A stretch of 64,000 bases of DNA from Oceanobacillus sojae (GCF_007991515.1 NZ_BJYM01000004.1:238336-302335); one strand, 5' to 3'. Positions 9,730 through 19,411 are shown, counted from the first letter of the stretch. The notes: a model not told the origin generated them from the letters alone. Program-made: numbers and translations.

Positions 9730-9890
9730 GTACCTGTTCAAAAAGTCCGATAAATAGGACCAAGAAGTTCACGGCGATTGGCATTTTCCGAACGGAGCGT
9801 ATACTTTATAATACGTGAGTATAGGAAAATGTCAGTCAACGCAGAAATTCGCCATGTCATCTTTATTGGACTTTTTGAACATCCTCTTTA
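9730..9890. repeat. MITE-like element with TGTTCAAAAAGTCC ends, copy A
   Basis: A perfect 14-bp terminal inverted repeat, TGTTCAAAAAGTCC (9735-9748) and GGACTTTTTGAACA (9868-9881), bounds about 160 bp. Inside, GCATTTTCC and GGAAAATGTC form another inverted pair. The right boundary touches the murF stop codon (9888-9890). Related ends occur near 22844, 33546-33801 and 48571-48779. No coding potential is seen. Confidence 0.75.
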
Positions 9891-11243
9891 ACATAATTGC
9901 TCTAAAAATGTTTCAAATTTCATTCCTCTTGATGCCTTCAACAGGATAAGGTTTTCTGGTTGCAAATATTTTTCTACATGACCCGCAAGTTCATCTTTGT
10001 CTGCTAAATGTACAGCAGGCAGCTCAGGAAGCTTCCTTTTCAGCTCATCATGTATGTAATAGGAATTATTTCCATACGTATACACAGCTGTAATCTCAGA
10101 ATTAATCACATCTGCAATACCCCGATGGAATTCTTCCGCATAATCACCAAGCTCTAAAATATCACCAAGAACAAGAATTTTATGCTGATATCCTTTCATT
10201 TCTTCTACAACTTGAATGGATGCTTTCATAGATGCAGGTGAAGCATTATAAGCATCATTAATTACTGTAATGCCTTTTTGGCCAACATGCTTTTCAAAGC
10301 GCATTTTTGTCATCTCTAATTGCCCAAATGCTTTGTGTATTGCCTCGGATGTTATTCCCAGTTCATAAGCCAGCTTAATAACATAAGCTGCGTTTTTCGC
10401 ATGATGCCTTCCCAAGAGCGGAATTTGATAGGATTCCTCGCCAATCTCGAAAGTAGTTACTGTTTCTTCAACTGCTATATTGCTGACAACGACATCATTA
10501 TTCTCACCAAGTCCCACTAGTGTTTTACGAACTGGTACAACGGCATCTGTTAAAAGAGATTCATCTCCGTCAATAATTAACACACCCTCCGGTTTTATCC
10601 CTGAAACAATTTCTAATTTTGCTTTGGCAATTCCCTCTTTAGAGCCCAGATTTTCAATATGCTGTCCGTCAATATTTGTAATTATCGCTATATCAGGTTC
10701 GCCTATATTACTTAAAAGCTCTATTTCTCCAAAGTGATTCATGCCCATTTCCAAAATCAGCACTTCTGTCTTCTGGTCCATAGATAAAATCGTTAATGGA
10801 AGTCCAATATGATTATTGAAATTCCCTTTTGTTGCATGAGTTTTAAAGGTTGTCTGCAAAACAGCTTTTGCCAGATCTTTTGTAGTTGTTTTTCCATTTG
10901 ATCCAGTAATGCCGATTACAGTCGGATTAACTTCCCTGCGATAAACAGCTGCAAGCTTCTGCAATGCTTTTACTGTATCCTCTACAAAAAGAACCAGAAG
11001 AGAGGAAGGGAGATTTTCAGGCAGCGGTATTTCTCTTTGCCAAAAGGTTGCTACTGCTCCATTTTCTACTGCTCCGCCAATAAATTGATGCCCATCAAAC
11101 CGTTCACCGGAAATAGGCACGTATAGTCCATTATGAGAACCGGTACGACTGTCTTTAATCACTTCATGAATTTCTAAACCAGCTGGTACACTCCCTTGAT
11201 GCTGGGGGAATAATTCCATTAATTGTGTTGCAGTAATCAACAT
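9888..11243 (-). CDS. murF: UDP-N-acetylmuramoyl-tripeptide--D-alanyl-D-alanine ligase MurF
   Basis: Last cytoplasmic Mur ligase, adding D-Ala-D-Ala to complete the pentapeptide. Motifs: IGITGSNGKTTTKDL (ATP loop near residue 108), KGNFNNHIGLPL, EMGMNHFGEIELL (MurF-specific), NDAYNASPASMKA and VLGDILELGDYAEE. 451 residues. It starts 3 bp after the murE stop, with the GGGGAG site in the murE end, so translation is coupled. In B. subtilis murF sits in the ddl-murF locus; here it is between murE and mraY, the order typical of proteobacterial dcw clusters. Its TAA directly abuts repeat copy A. Confidence 0.97.
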   Translation of the reverse strand: MLITATQLMELFPQHQGSVPAGLEIHEVIKDSRTGSHNGLYVPISGERFDGHQFIGGAVENGAVATFWQREIPLPENLPSSLLVLFVEDTVKALQKLAAVYRREVNPTVIGITGSNGKTTTKDLAKAVLQTTFKTHATKGNFNNHIGLPLTILSMDQKTEVLILEMGMNHFGEIELLSNIGEPDIAIITNIDGQHIENLGSKEGIAKAKLEIVSGIKPEGVLIIDGDESLLTDAVVPVRKTLVGLGENNDVVVSNIAVEETVTTFEIGEESYQIPLLGRHHAKNAAYVIKLAYELGITSEAIHKAFGQLEMTKMRFEKHVGQKGITVINDAYNASPASMKASIQVVEEMKGYQHKILVLGDILELGDYAEEFHRGIADVINSEITAVYTYGNNSYYIHDELKRKLPELPAVHLADKDELAGHVEKYLQPENLILLKASRGMKFETFLEQLC

Positions 11244-11246
11244 GCC

Positions 11247-12728
11247 TTACTCCCCTTTCTCTTTAATTGCTTCCCTGGCAACTTGACGATCATCAAAATC
11301 ATATTTTGTTTTGCCAACAATTTGGTAAGTTTCATGCCCTTTACCTGCAATTAGAATAATATCGTCTTTTTGAGCCAGCTCTACAGCATGCTTAATTGCT
11401 TCTGTACGGTCGACAATCACTTCAAAGGCTGCTTCTTTATCAGATAAATGATTTGTCATATCGTCCAAAATTTGCACCGGGTCCTCTGTACGCGGATTAT
11501 CCGATGTAAATAACGCGTGATCTGCATATTTCACAGCAACATCTGCCATTAACGGACGTTTAGTACGGTCCCGGTCACCTCCGCACCCTACAACAACATA
11601 AACTTTACGCTTCGCAAATTCGCGGCTGGTTTGCAAGACATTCTCCAAGGAATCAGGAGTATGTGCAAAATCAACAATCACAGAAAAATCCTGTCCTTCA
11701 CTAATTGGTTCAAACCGGCCGTCTACTCCTATGATATCCTCCAAAGCCTCTTTAATCACTTCTAAATCTATATCAGATGCGATTGCAGCGCTGCTCGCAG
11801 CAAGCATATTATACACATTGAACATCCCAATTAAATGGGTTTTAATATGTGTTGTTCCGATTGGAGTCACAAGATTAAATGCTACACCGGCAGGAGATAA
11901 CATAATATTTTTTGCCATAACATCCGCATCCTGCTTACAGCTGTATGTGATCACCTGCTGGGCTGTACTGCGTTTTAATAAATCACTGGATTCATCATCC
12001 TCATTGATAATAGCATATTTCTTCTTACCTTGATGATAATCATTTCCTAATCCCGAAAAGAGAAGACTCTTCGCCCGCAAATAATCATCCATATCTTTAT
12101 GATAATCGAGATGATCCTGTGACAGATTGGTAAAAATACCAATATCATAATCACAGCCAAAAACTCTTCCCATGTCTAAGGCATGCGAAGAAACTTCCAT
12201 AATGACCTGATCTGCTTCCTTTTCCTGCATTTGATGAAAAATACGATTCAACTCTAACGCATCAGGTGTTGTGTTAGCTACCGGGAATGTTTCATTACCG
12301 ATTTTTACCTGGATGCTTCCAATAATACCAGATTTCTTACCCTGTTTTTCAAAAATAGTATCTAACAGGTAGGTTGTTGTTGTTTTCCCGTTCGTACCAG
12401 TAACACCGATCAGCGGGAATTTTGTTGTTGGGTAATCGTAATATACTGCTGCGAGCATTGCTAAAGCACGCCCTGTATCCTTTACGCGGATGAGCGGGAT
12501 ACTCCCGTCAACATCCACGTCTTTGCAGATAACTGCTGCTGCAGCTCCATTGTCTATTGCCTGCTTTAGAAAGTCATGACCATCTACGGTATAACCTTCA
12601 ATGCATACAAACAAGCTCCCGGATTTTACTTTTCTGGAATCCATTTCTACATTTACAATTTCTATATCCTGTATTGATTCTGTTGTCTGATAGAATCCTA
12701 TTCCATCTAATAATTCTATAAGTTTCAT
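11247..12728 (-). CDS. murE: UDP-N-acetylmuramoyl-L-alanyl-D-glutamate--2,6-diaminopimelate ligase MurE
   Basis: Mur ligase that adds the third stem-peptide residue. The ATP loop GVTGTNGKTTTTYLL is near residue 110, with NTTPDALE, MEVSSHALDMGRV and the C-terminal TSDNPRTEDP. The DNPR motif is the known specificity signature for meso-diaminopimelate, so the wall is predicted to be A1-gamma type with meso-DAP. 493 residues. ATG at 12728 with AGGGTG upstream. It follows spoVD after 160 bp, a gap in which I see nothing notable. Confidence 0.97.
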   Translation of the reverse strand: MKLIELLDGIGFYQTTESIQDIEIVNVEMDSRKVKSGSLFVCIEGYTVDGHDFLKQAIDNGAAAAVICKDVDVDGSIPLIRVKDTGRALAMLAAVYYDYPTTKFPLIGVTGTNGKTTTTYLLDTIFEKQGKKSGIIGSIQVKIGNETFPVANTTPDALELNRIFHQMQEKEADQVIMEVSSHALDMGRVFGCDYDIGIFTNLSQDHLDYHKDMDDYLRAKSLLFSGLGNDYHQGKKKYAIINEDDESSDLLKRSTAQQVITYSCKQDADVMAKNIMLSPAGVAFNLVTPIGTTHIKTHLIGMFNVYNMLAASSAAIASDIDLEVIKEALEDIIGVDGRFEPISEGQDFSVIVDFAHTPDSLENVLQTSREFAKRKVYVVVGCGGDRDRTKRPLMADVAVKYADHALFTSDNPRTEDPVQILDDMTNHLSDKEAAFEVIVDRTEAIKHAVELAQKDDIILIAGKGHETYQIVGKTKYDFDDRQVAREAIKEKGE

Positions 12729-12888
12729 TTTTACACCCTATTTCTATTCTTTTCCCTTTAATGTATTCTCAACCAATCTTTGGTTTAAGAGGGTTGCCGA
12801 ATAAGTTTTTACTTCAGAAAAGCTACTGTTTACATTTTTATATTTGTAGTAAAGATAACAGAATCTATTATAGCAAATTTTTTAGGAT

Positions 12889-14823
12889 TTAACGATCATT
12901 TTCATGACCTAAAAATAACCGGATGGTACTTCCAGATTCTAGCATTGTTCCCGCTTTTGGTGACTGATCAATAATTTCATCTCCTTCGCCATTTACTTCA
13001 ATGGAAAGATCTAAAGGATACTCGGCCAATTTATCCGTACTATCTCCAATAAAATCCGGTACTTCAATTTTAGGCTGGTCTGGCCAGGCATATTCTTTTT
13101 CTAATCCGTCTGTACGCTTCTCTACACCCATTGCCCGCAGACTGTCATCAATAATTGTTCCGACTACAGGTGCAGCAACAACACCACCAAATTGAATCGT
13201 ATTTTTAGGATTATCGACAGCCAGATAAACGACAATTTCAGGATCGTCCGCAGGCGCAAAACCGATAAAGGATACAATATAGTTATTTTCTAAATAACCG
13301 CCGTTTGGGCCTACCTTTTGAGCTGTACCCGTCTTACCGCCAACACGATATCCATCCACATAAGCAGGTCTTCCCGTCCCCTGTGCAACGACTGTTTCTA
13401 ATGTTTCCCGAATCGTTTCCGATGTATCCTGTGAGATTACCTGTCCCTTCAAATTGGGCTCATAGGATTCAACAACTTCTCCGGTTACAGGGTCAACCCA
13501 TTCCTTAGCAATCATCGGCTCATATAAATAACCGCCGTTTACTGTGGCAGCAACAGCCATCACCTGTTGAATGGGTGTTACAGATACACCCTGTCCAAAG
13601 GAAGTAGTCGCTAATTCAACTGGCCCTACATTTTCCGGTTTAAAAAGAATCCCGTTTCCTTCCCCTTGTAAATCAATTCCTGTCTTTTTACCAAATCCAA
13701 AGGCATCGATATATGAAAAAAGCTTTTCTGTTCCAATCATTTGTCCTAAATTTACAAACCCCGGGTTACAGGAATTTTGAACAACCTCGAGATAGGACTG
13801 ATCTCCGTGTCCTCCACGCTTCCAGCAATGGATTGTTGCTCCACCCACTTTAATATCACCATCATCATAAAATCTATCTTTCTCTAAATCAACGACACCT
13901 TCTTCTAAAGCAGCTGCTAACGTTATAATTTTAAATGTTGATCCAGGCTCATACGTACTCCAAATAGGCAGATTTCTCCCAAATATAGAAGCATCTACAT
14001 CCTGATAATTCTCCGGATCAAAATTCGGACGGCTGGACATCCCCAGAACGCCGCCTGTTTTAGGATCGACCGCAATTGCCATCGCTCCGTCTGGATTATA
14101 TTCAGCTACAATTTGGTCCAGCTCTCTCTCCATAATTGTTGTTACTTTATTATTAATCGTGGTTTTCAAATTCAAGCCATCTTTTGGAGACTTGTATTCG
14201 TCCGCAAGCTGATCTAACCTTCCTCCTTTTGCATCTGAGTAAAACGATAAGCTTCCATTCTCACCTTTTAATTTATCATCATAGTATAATTCAAGCCCCA
14301 TCAATCCCTGGTTGTCTATGCCAGTAAATCCTAACACATGTGATAAAGCACTGTGATTTGGATAATGTCTTTTTGAATCCTTCGCTAAATAAACGCCATC
14401 TAAATCTAACTCCCTGATCGCCTGCTCCTGCTCATTATTAATTTTAATACCCTCTGGTCTCACCATTACACTCATAGAATTTTGTGTAACTAATTCCATC
14501 ATTCTTTCAATCGGCACATCGAGGATTTCCCCCAAAAGTTTGGCAGTATTTTCAGGTTCTTTAATTTGCCGCGGCATTAATAAAACAGTAGGAGCAGTTA
14601 CATTCTCTGCAAGAATCTCCCCTTCCGAATCAAGAATATAACCTCTTTCTGCAGCAAATGTTATATCTCTTGTCCATAAATCATTGGCACTGTCTGATAA
14701 ATCATCACTTAATACAAGCTGAACATAGGCCAGTCTTGCAATAATAACAAGGAATACAAGGATCGCAAATAAAAAAACGGTGACAATTCGTTTTTTTATT
14801 ATAATTGTGGATGCGCGTTTCAT
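12889..14823 (-). CDS. spoVD: Sporulation-specific penicillin-binding protein SpoVD (class B PBP)
   Basis: Class B transpeptidase that crosslinks spore-cortex peptidoglycan as partner of SpoVE. A short cytoplasmic tail and one membrane anchor (about residues 10-32) are followed by a dimerisation domain, a transpeptidase domain with active-site EPGSTFKII, QNSCNPGF (SxN) and GGKTGTAQ, and a single C-terminal PASTA domain (VPDFIGDSTDKL onward). 644 residues, against about 646 in B. subtilis. The ATG at 14823 has AAAGGAG 7 nt upstream; an in-frame extension to 14907 would run through a candidate promoter. The single PASTA and the position between murE and pbpB distinguish it from PbpB. Confidence 0.95.
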   Translation of the reverse strand: MKRASTIIIKKRIVTVFLFAILVFLVIIARLAYVQLVLSDDLSDSANDLWTRDITFAAERGYILDSEGEILAENVTAPTVLLMPRQIKEPENTAKLLGEILDVPIERMMELVTQNSMSVMVRPEGIKINNEQEQAIRELDLDGVYLAKDSKRHYPNHSALSHVLGFTGIDNQGLMGLELYYDDKLKGENGSLSFYSDAKGGRLDQLADEYKSPKDGLNLKTTINNKVTTIMERELDQIVAEYNPDGAMAIAVDPKTGGVLGMSSRPNFDPENYQDVDASIFGRNLPIWSTYEPGSTFKIITLAAALEEGVVDLEKDRFYDDGDIKVGGATIHCWKRGGHGDQSYLEVVQNSCNPGFVNLGQMIGTEKLFSYIDAFGFGKKTGIDLQGEGNGILFKPENVGPVELATTSFGQGVSVTPIQQVMAVAATVNGGYLYEPMIAKEWVDPVTGEVVESYEPNLKGQVISQDTSETIRETLETVVAQGTGRPAYVDGYRVGGKTGTAQKVGPNGGYLENNYIVSFIGFAPADDPEIVVYLAVDNPKNTIQFGGVVAAPVVGTIIDDSLRAMGVEKRTDGLEKEYAWPDQPKIEVPDFIGDSTDKLAEYPLDLSIEVNGEGDEIIDQSPKAGTMLESGSTIRLFLGHENDR

Positions 14824-14854
14824 GAAAGAACTCCTTTCATCGTGCTTTGTATCC

Positions 14855-14883
14855 ACTATATGAATGAAAAAAATGGAATAGAA
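14855..14883 (-). promoter_or_regulatory. Candidate sigma-E promoter of spoVD
   Basis: On the minus strand TTCTATT (14883-14877) and CATATAGT (14862-14855) are separated by 14 nt. They resemble the sigma-E -35 (KMATATT) and -10 (CATAYAHT) consensus with one or two mismatches each, and lie about 31 nt before the spoVD start. spoVD is sigma-E controlled in B. subtilis, which supports the reading. Confidence 0.45.
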
Positions 14884-15020
14884 CAAGCTATCTTTTATAG
14901 TTTCCATCTGTATATTTCTATAACAAGCCTGCTGCTCTTCTAAATTTCATCAAGCAAAACGCGATTATTTCATCCAACTCCATCAGGATATGACTCCTTT
15001 CATTCGCTGTAGTAACCTAA

Positions 15021-15157
15021 TTGAGCGCAGACCAACCACGTAGACTCCTATGGGAACAGGGCGAGCTGAAGATCCACTTGAAAAGCGGGTTTCTTTTCAA
15101 GTTAGCTGAAGCCGTCCCCATGGAAAGCGTAGTGGTTGGTCGGAGCGGTGCTATACA
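15021..15157. repeat. Dispersed Bacillaceae-type intergenic repeat (GACTCC-TGGGAA family), copy 2
   Basis: Long imperfect inverted repeat: GACCAACCAC (15030-15039) pairs with GTGGTTGGTC (15132-15141), followed inward by TAGACTCCTATGGGAAC against GTCCCCATGGAAAGCGTA, and an inner perfect hairpin ACTTGAAAA/TTTTCAAGT (15076-15102). Related wording recurs at 5743-5901. It lies in the spoVD-pbpB intergenic region and is non-coding. The remainder of 14884-15282 shows nothing else. Confidence 0.55.
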
Positions 15158-15282
15158 TAATTTCCATTTCAACAGAAAGATGATTTAACAACATGCAAGA
15201 AGGATAATATAGAACATGTTCATCCTGGAATAGGAAGGTATAGATGCTTATTCTCAGATGCAAAAGTTGCGTTTACAAACAG

Positions 15283-15325
15283 AAAAAAGCTTGCCGGAAA
15301 AGTAATTACTTTTTCGGCAAGCTTT
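15283..15325 (-). terminator. Intrinsic terminator immediately after pbpB
   Basis: A near-perfect palindrome with GCTTGCCG/CGGCAAGC stems, an AT-rich upper stem and flanking A/T runs begins right at the pbpB stop codon. It separates the vegetative mraZ-rsmH-ftsL-pbpB unit from spoVD and the mur genes. Confidence 0.9.
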
Positions 15326-17590
15326 TTATTCTTCTTCCGAACCTTCGTCTTCTGCTGTATCCTCTTCATCATTTTCAGTGTCTGCTTCATCATCTTCACT
15401 ATCACCAGATGGTGTATCTCCAGAAGGTACTTCTAATTCAAAGCCTAAATAGTCACCTTCTTGAATTGGTTTTCCAACCTCAATGCTTTGGGAAGTAACA
15501 TAACCATTACCAAATCTTTCTGTCTGTAATTGCAGCATATCAGCAAATTCCATCACTTCTCTTAATGACCAGCCTGTTAAATCTGGCATTGTTGGTTCAT
15601 CTGTAAGTAATAGAACTTTTTCGTTTGGTAATATTTTATCTCCCGCTTCCATATTACTTGAAATAATTTTTTCTCCTTCACCAATTACAATTGGCCGGAG
15701 ACCTTTTCCTTCCAAATCAGTCTGAATATTTTCTGTAGATTCATCCACTACTTCTGGAAATTCTACTTCATCAATACCGTCGGATTCATTTTCATCTGGT
15801 TCTACATCTAAATAATGGAGACTATTTTCTACCACATTGTTAAAAATAAATGAAAGAGGTGCCGAACCTGATTCTGTATCCTCGAGTTCCGGCTGCTGGA
15901 TAGATACATAAACCATTAATTTAGGGTCATCCATAGGAGCCATTCCTAAAAAGGAAAACACGTAGTTCTCTCTTCCAGTTAAATAGCCGCCCCCTTCAGG
16001 ATTTGGCATTTGCGCTGTTCCTGTTTTACCACCGACAATATAATCATCTAACTTATATGGTGCACCAGTACCATTCTCATCATTTACTACGGAGGTTAGC
16101 AATTCTCTCATTTGTTCTGCTGTTTCCGCTGAAATCGGCTGACCGACATATTCCGGCTCCGTTTCTTCCATAACATTTCCTGTTGTAGAATCGACAATCT
16201 TGTCTACAACATAAGGCTTTACCATTTTCCCGTCATTAACAACCGCTGAAGCAGCTTTCATTTGCTGGATAGGAGTAACTGTTGTCCCCTGCCCAAAGGC
16301 CGTTCTTAATTTTTCTGAAGGCCAATTATATTGAATACGGCCGACAGCTTCATCAGGAAGATCAATCCCGGTGGGATCTTCAAACCCAAATGCCTTAATA
16401 TATTCATAGAATTTATCTGCTCCAATGTCCTCCCAAAGTAATTTAGAAGCAGCTACGTTGGAAGAACGCATAAAACCTTCATCATAAGAAATTTCACCCC
16501 AGCCTTTACCCTGGTTATGATCTCTGATCTGCTCAATTCTCTCATTAGGCTGGTATGTTCCTGATTCAAATGTCTCTTCACCATTATAGACTCCCTCTTC
16601 AATGGCTGCTGCCCATGTAAAAATCTTGAAGGTAGAGCCGGGTTCAAAAGGAGAAGAAATCGGATCATTATACCAATTTTCAACATTATCAGGACTATTC
16701 GGGTTAAAACTTGGACGTGTACTCATCGCAAGAATTTCACCAGTTTTTGGATCCATAACTATTGCGTTCATCTTCGCAGGATTATATTGTTCATCTACTT
16801 GAGTCATTACATCTTCTAATAAAGTTTCAATTTTTTGATCAAGTGTTAAATAAACAGCATCTCCGTCTTCCGGCTCTTGAATTATTTCATCAGGATCCAA
16901 TAGCTTCTTGTTATACCGGTCACGCTGATAAGAAATATACCCATCTTTCCCGCCAAGAACTTCATTCATGACATTTTCCATGCCAGTCACACCAGTAATG
17001 TTATGTTCGATACCATCCTCAGTTTCTTCCTCTATCTCACGGGCAAAACCAATAATATGCGACGCAAACATACCATTTGGATAATAGCGCATGGGTTCTT
17101 CATCAAAGTAAATTCCCGGAATTTCTGTATCCTCTATTTCCTCTTTAACCTGCTGGGAAAGCTGACGTCCCAACTTTCCAAACTCAACCTGAAATTTCCC
17201 TGTATTAACTGCATCATCCAATATACTTTTTATTTCACTTTCATCCACTTCTAAAATAGGCGCCAGCTTTTTTGCTGTTTCCTCTGTATTTGAAACATGC
17301 AGGTCTTTTGGTGAATTTTCTGAGTAAGCCTCATCCAATACAGCATACATGCGATATGCAGGGCGGTCATAAGCTAAAACCATGCCATTTTTATCCATGA
17401 TTTGCCCGCGTTGCGCTTGCATTGTAAAAGAAGCCGAACGCTGCTTCTCTGCCCATTCGTCCAGCGCAACCCCGCTAACTTCACCTGTTGCCTGTATATA
17501 CATAAACCTTCCTGCAATTACAAGGAATAGAGCAACAAAAATTAGCGTATAAACGCCGGCCATTATGTTTGCCGTCTTATTTTTTTTCAT
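15326..17590 (-). CDS. pbpB: Penicillin-binding protein 2B, division transpeptidase
   Basis: Essential class B PBP that crosslinks septal peptidoglycan, partner of FtsW. N-terminal membrane anchor (about residues 9-30), dimerisation domain, transpeptidase domain with active-site EPGSTFKIF, RSSNVAAS (SxN) and GGKTGTAQM, then two PASTA domains (starting near EFPEVVDEST and MPDLTGWSLREV). The protein ends in a long Asp/Glu/Ser tail of about 35 residues, making it 754 residues, longer than the B. subtilis protein (about 716). Such acidic extracellular tails fit a halotolerant organism (inference). ATG at 17590 with AAGGGG upstream; 17 bp after ftsL. Confidence 0.95.
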   Translation of the reverse strand: MKKNKTANIMAGVYTLIFVALFLVIAGRFMYIQATGEVSGVALDEWAEKQRSASFTMQAQRGQIMDKNGMVLAYDRPAYRMYAVLDEAYSENSPKDLHVSNTEETAKKLAPILEVDESEIKSILDDAVNTGKFQVEFGKLGRQLSQQVKEEIEDTEIPGIYFDEEPMRYYPNGMFASHIIGFAREIEEETEDGIEHNITGVTGMENVMNEVLGGKDGYISYQRDRYNKKLLDPDEIIQEPEDGDAVYLTLDQKIETLLEDVMTQVDEQYNPAKMNAIVMDPKTGEILAMSTRPSFNPNSPDNVENWYNDPISSPFEPGSTFKIFTWAAAIEEGVYNGEETFESGTYQPNERIEQIRDHNQGKGWGEISYDEGFMRSSNVAASKLLWEDIGADKFYEYIKAFGFEDPTGIDLPDEAVGRIQYNWPSEKLRTAFGQGTTVTPIQQMKAASAVVNDGKMVKPYVVDKIVDSTTGNVMEETEPEYVGQPISAETAEQMRELLTSVVNDENGTGAPYKLDDYIVGGKTGTAQMPNPEGGGYLTGRENYVFSFLGMAPMDDPKLMVYVSIQQPELEDTESGSAPLSFIFNNVVENSLHYLDVEPDENESDGIDEVEFPEVVDESTENIQTDLEGKGLRPIVIGEGEKIISSNMEAGDKILPNEKVLLLTDEPTMPDLTGWSLREVMEFADMLQLQTERFGNGYVTSQSIEVGKPIQEGDYLGFELEVPSGDTPSGDSEDDEADTENDEEDTAEDEGSEEE

Positions 17591-17607
17591 TTTAAAGAAA
17601 CCCCTTG

Positions 17608-17982
17608 CTAGTTGTTAACTGTTTCTGCTTGTTTCACTTCCGAATTTTGGATTTTCAATCCATTTTTCTCCGCAATATCAGTAATTCTTTCAGGGCGCGA
17701 TAATTCTTCCTTCTCAAAATTTAAATTTTCATTTACAATTTTTTGACTGTTTATATTGTTTTCTAATTGCTGCATACCACGATTCAAAGTATCTGTTCCA
17801 GAAGCAAAAGAGACGATTCCAATTCCAAATGCTAAAATTGCTGCACTTGTGACGGAATAAATCACTTTTTCTCCTTTGGTAATCCAAGGTGTTTTCTTTA
17901 CCTTTTTGACTACTGTTTGGGATTCTTCTTGGGGATTATATCGGGGGTTTACTTGCCATTTTCTTGCCTGGTTTTCGCTCAT
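17608..17982 (-). CDS. ftsL: Cell division protein FtsL
   Basis: Small bitopic divisome protein forming a coiled-coil complex with DivIC and DivIB. Cytoplasmic N-terminus of about 40 residues, a membrane segment ([18 protein letters not shown]), then an extracellular heptad region. ATG at 17982 overlaps the rsmH stop as ATGA; an upstream in-frame GTG at 17994 would leave no room for a ribosome site. 124 residues. Identification rests on position between rsmH and pbpB, size and topology, since FtsL sequence is poorly conserved. Confidence 0.92.
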   Translation of the reverse strand: MSENQARKWQVNPRYNPQEESQTVVKKVKKTPWITKGEKVIYSVTSAAILAFGIGIVSFASGTDTLNRGMQQLENNINSQKIVNENLNFEKEELSRPERITDIAEKNGLKIQNSEVKQAETVNN

Positions 17983-18959
17983 CTCTTTTTCCACCCTTCT
18001 TCATAACGGAAATCATTATTCCATTCATTTATTTTTTCGACGATCCGTAATTTCGCTGAACGTGAGCGTCTATTTTCATCCAGCTCATCCATTTGAGCTA
18101 TAACTGGTTTTCTTGTTATCAATTTAAAAGGAGCCTGATGTGATTCTGGTACAACAGGAATTTGTCTGGGTACAGGTTTATCTGTACTCCACATTTTAAA
18201 AGCCTGTTTACAAAGACGATCTTCCAATGAATGGAATGTAATTACTGCAATTCTTCCACTTTCAGCTATTACCTCAGCAGCCTGATGAAGTGCCTGATTA
18301 AATACTTCCAGCTCATCATTTACAGCAATACGTATTGCCTGAAAAATACGTTTCGCCGGATGCCCGCCTTTTCTGCGGGCAGGTGCAGGGATAGCATCTT
18401 TAATAATTTCTACTAATTCTCCAGTTGTTTCAATTGGCTTTGTTTCTCTTGCCTTTTCAATCTTTCGGGCGATTCCCTTGGAGAATTTTTCTTCACCATA
18501 TCTGAAAAAAATGGATACCAGCTGTTCATAAGTCCATTCATTCACAACTTCAAAAGCAGAAAGAGACTGGGATTGGTCCATACGCATGTCCAACTTTGCG
18601 TCCTGATGGTAACTAAATCCCCTATCAGCCTGGTCCAGTTGTGGAGAGGACACTCCCAAATCAAATAGGATTCCATCAACATGTGTAACACCCTGTTCTG
18701 ACAGTTTTTCTTTCAATCCCTGGAAGTTTGAATGTATAAATACAACTTTATCCTGATACGTACTCAAATTCTCCTTTGCAGCCTTTAAAGCATTTGTATC
18801 TTGATCGAAGGCAAAAAGCTTGCCATTTTCATTAAGCCTTGATGCTATTTCTAAAGAATGACCGCCTCCACCGACAGTACAATCAACATAGATACCATCC
18901 GGCTTTATTTCTAATCCTTTTATTGTTTCTTCTTTTAAAACACTGTAATGTTCAAACAT
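17979..18959 (-). CDS. rsmH: 16S rRNA (cytosine(1402)-N(4))-methyltransferase RsmH
   Basis: SAM-dependent methyltransferase that modifies C1402 of 16S rRNA at the ribosomal P site. The opening [13 protein letters not shown], the SAM loop [13 protein letters not shown] (about residue 30), [31 protein letters not shown] and the C-terminal [15 protein letters not shown] are all family signatures. 326 residues. 20 bp separate it from mraZ. The stop is overlapped by ftsL. Confidence 0.97.
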   Translation of the reverse strand: MFEHYSVLKEETIKGLEIKPDGIYVDCTVGGGGHSLEIASRLNENGKLFAFDQDTNALKAAKENLSTYQDKVVFIHSNFQGLKEKLSEQGVTHVDGILFDLGVSSPQLDQADRGFSYHQDAKLDMRMDQSQSLSAFEVVNEWTYEQLVSIFFRYGEEKFSKGIARKIEKARETKPIETTGELVEIIKDAIPAPARRKGGHPAKRIFQAIRIAVNDELEVFNQALHQAAEVIAESGRIAVITFHSLEDRLCKQAFKMWSTDKPVPRQIPVVPESHQAPFKLITRKPVIAQMDELDENRRSRSAKLRIVEKINEWNNDFRYEEGWKKR

Positions 18960-18979
18960 CTAAAGCCACCAACTTCTTC

Positions 18980-19411
18980 TTAAATATCAAAATCCAACAG
19001 GTTTTCAGCGATCTCTGCAAATGATTCTTCAGATTCTTCCACATACGTATTCCAGTGATCGCTAGCCCAAAGCTCAACACGATTCGAAACACCAATCACA
19101 CTGCAATCTTTTTCCAGATTAGCGTACTCTCGCAGATTTGCAGGAATGTTTATTCTTCCCTGTTTATCTATTTCACATTCCATTGCACCGGAGAAAAAGA
19201 AACGTGTAAAAGCACGAGCGTCCTTTTTAGTTAGTGGAAGCTGTTTTAACTTTCCTTCCAAAACTTCCCATTCATGCTTGGGGTAAGCGAATAAACATTT
19301 ATCAAGACCGCGCGTCAATACAAAACTTGCCCCTAAGTCTTCTCTAAACTTAGAAGGGACAATGATTCGTCCTTTTGTATCAATGCTATGCAGGAATTCT
19401 CCCATAAACAT
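18980..19411 (-). CDS. mraZ: Transcriptional regulator MraZ
   Basis: AbrB-fold (SpoVT/AbrB-like) protein that forms rings and regulates the dcw operon by binding short direct repeats upstream of itself. Two copies of the MraZ half-motif are seen: [17 protein letters not shown] and [17 protein letters not shown], with [17 protein letters not shown] between. I choose the start at 19411 ([10 protein letters not shown] after the initiator) because GGGGGG is 6-7 nt upstream and 143 residues is the family length; an in-frame extension to 19471 would include the operator-like repeats. Confidence 0.96.
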   Translation of the reverse strand: MFMGEFLHSIDTKGRIIVPSKFREDLGASFVLTRGLDKCLFAYPKHEWEVLEGKLKQLPLTKKDARAFTRFFFSGAMECEIDKQGRINIPANLREYANLEKDCSVIGVSNRVELWASDHWNTYVEESEESFAEIAENLLDFDI

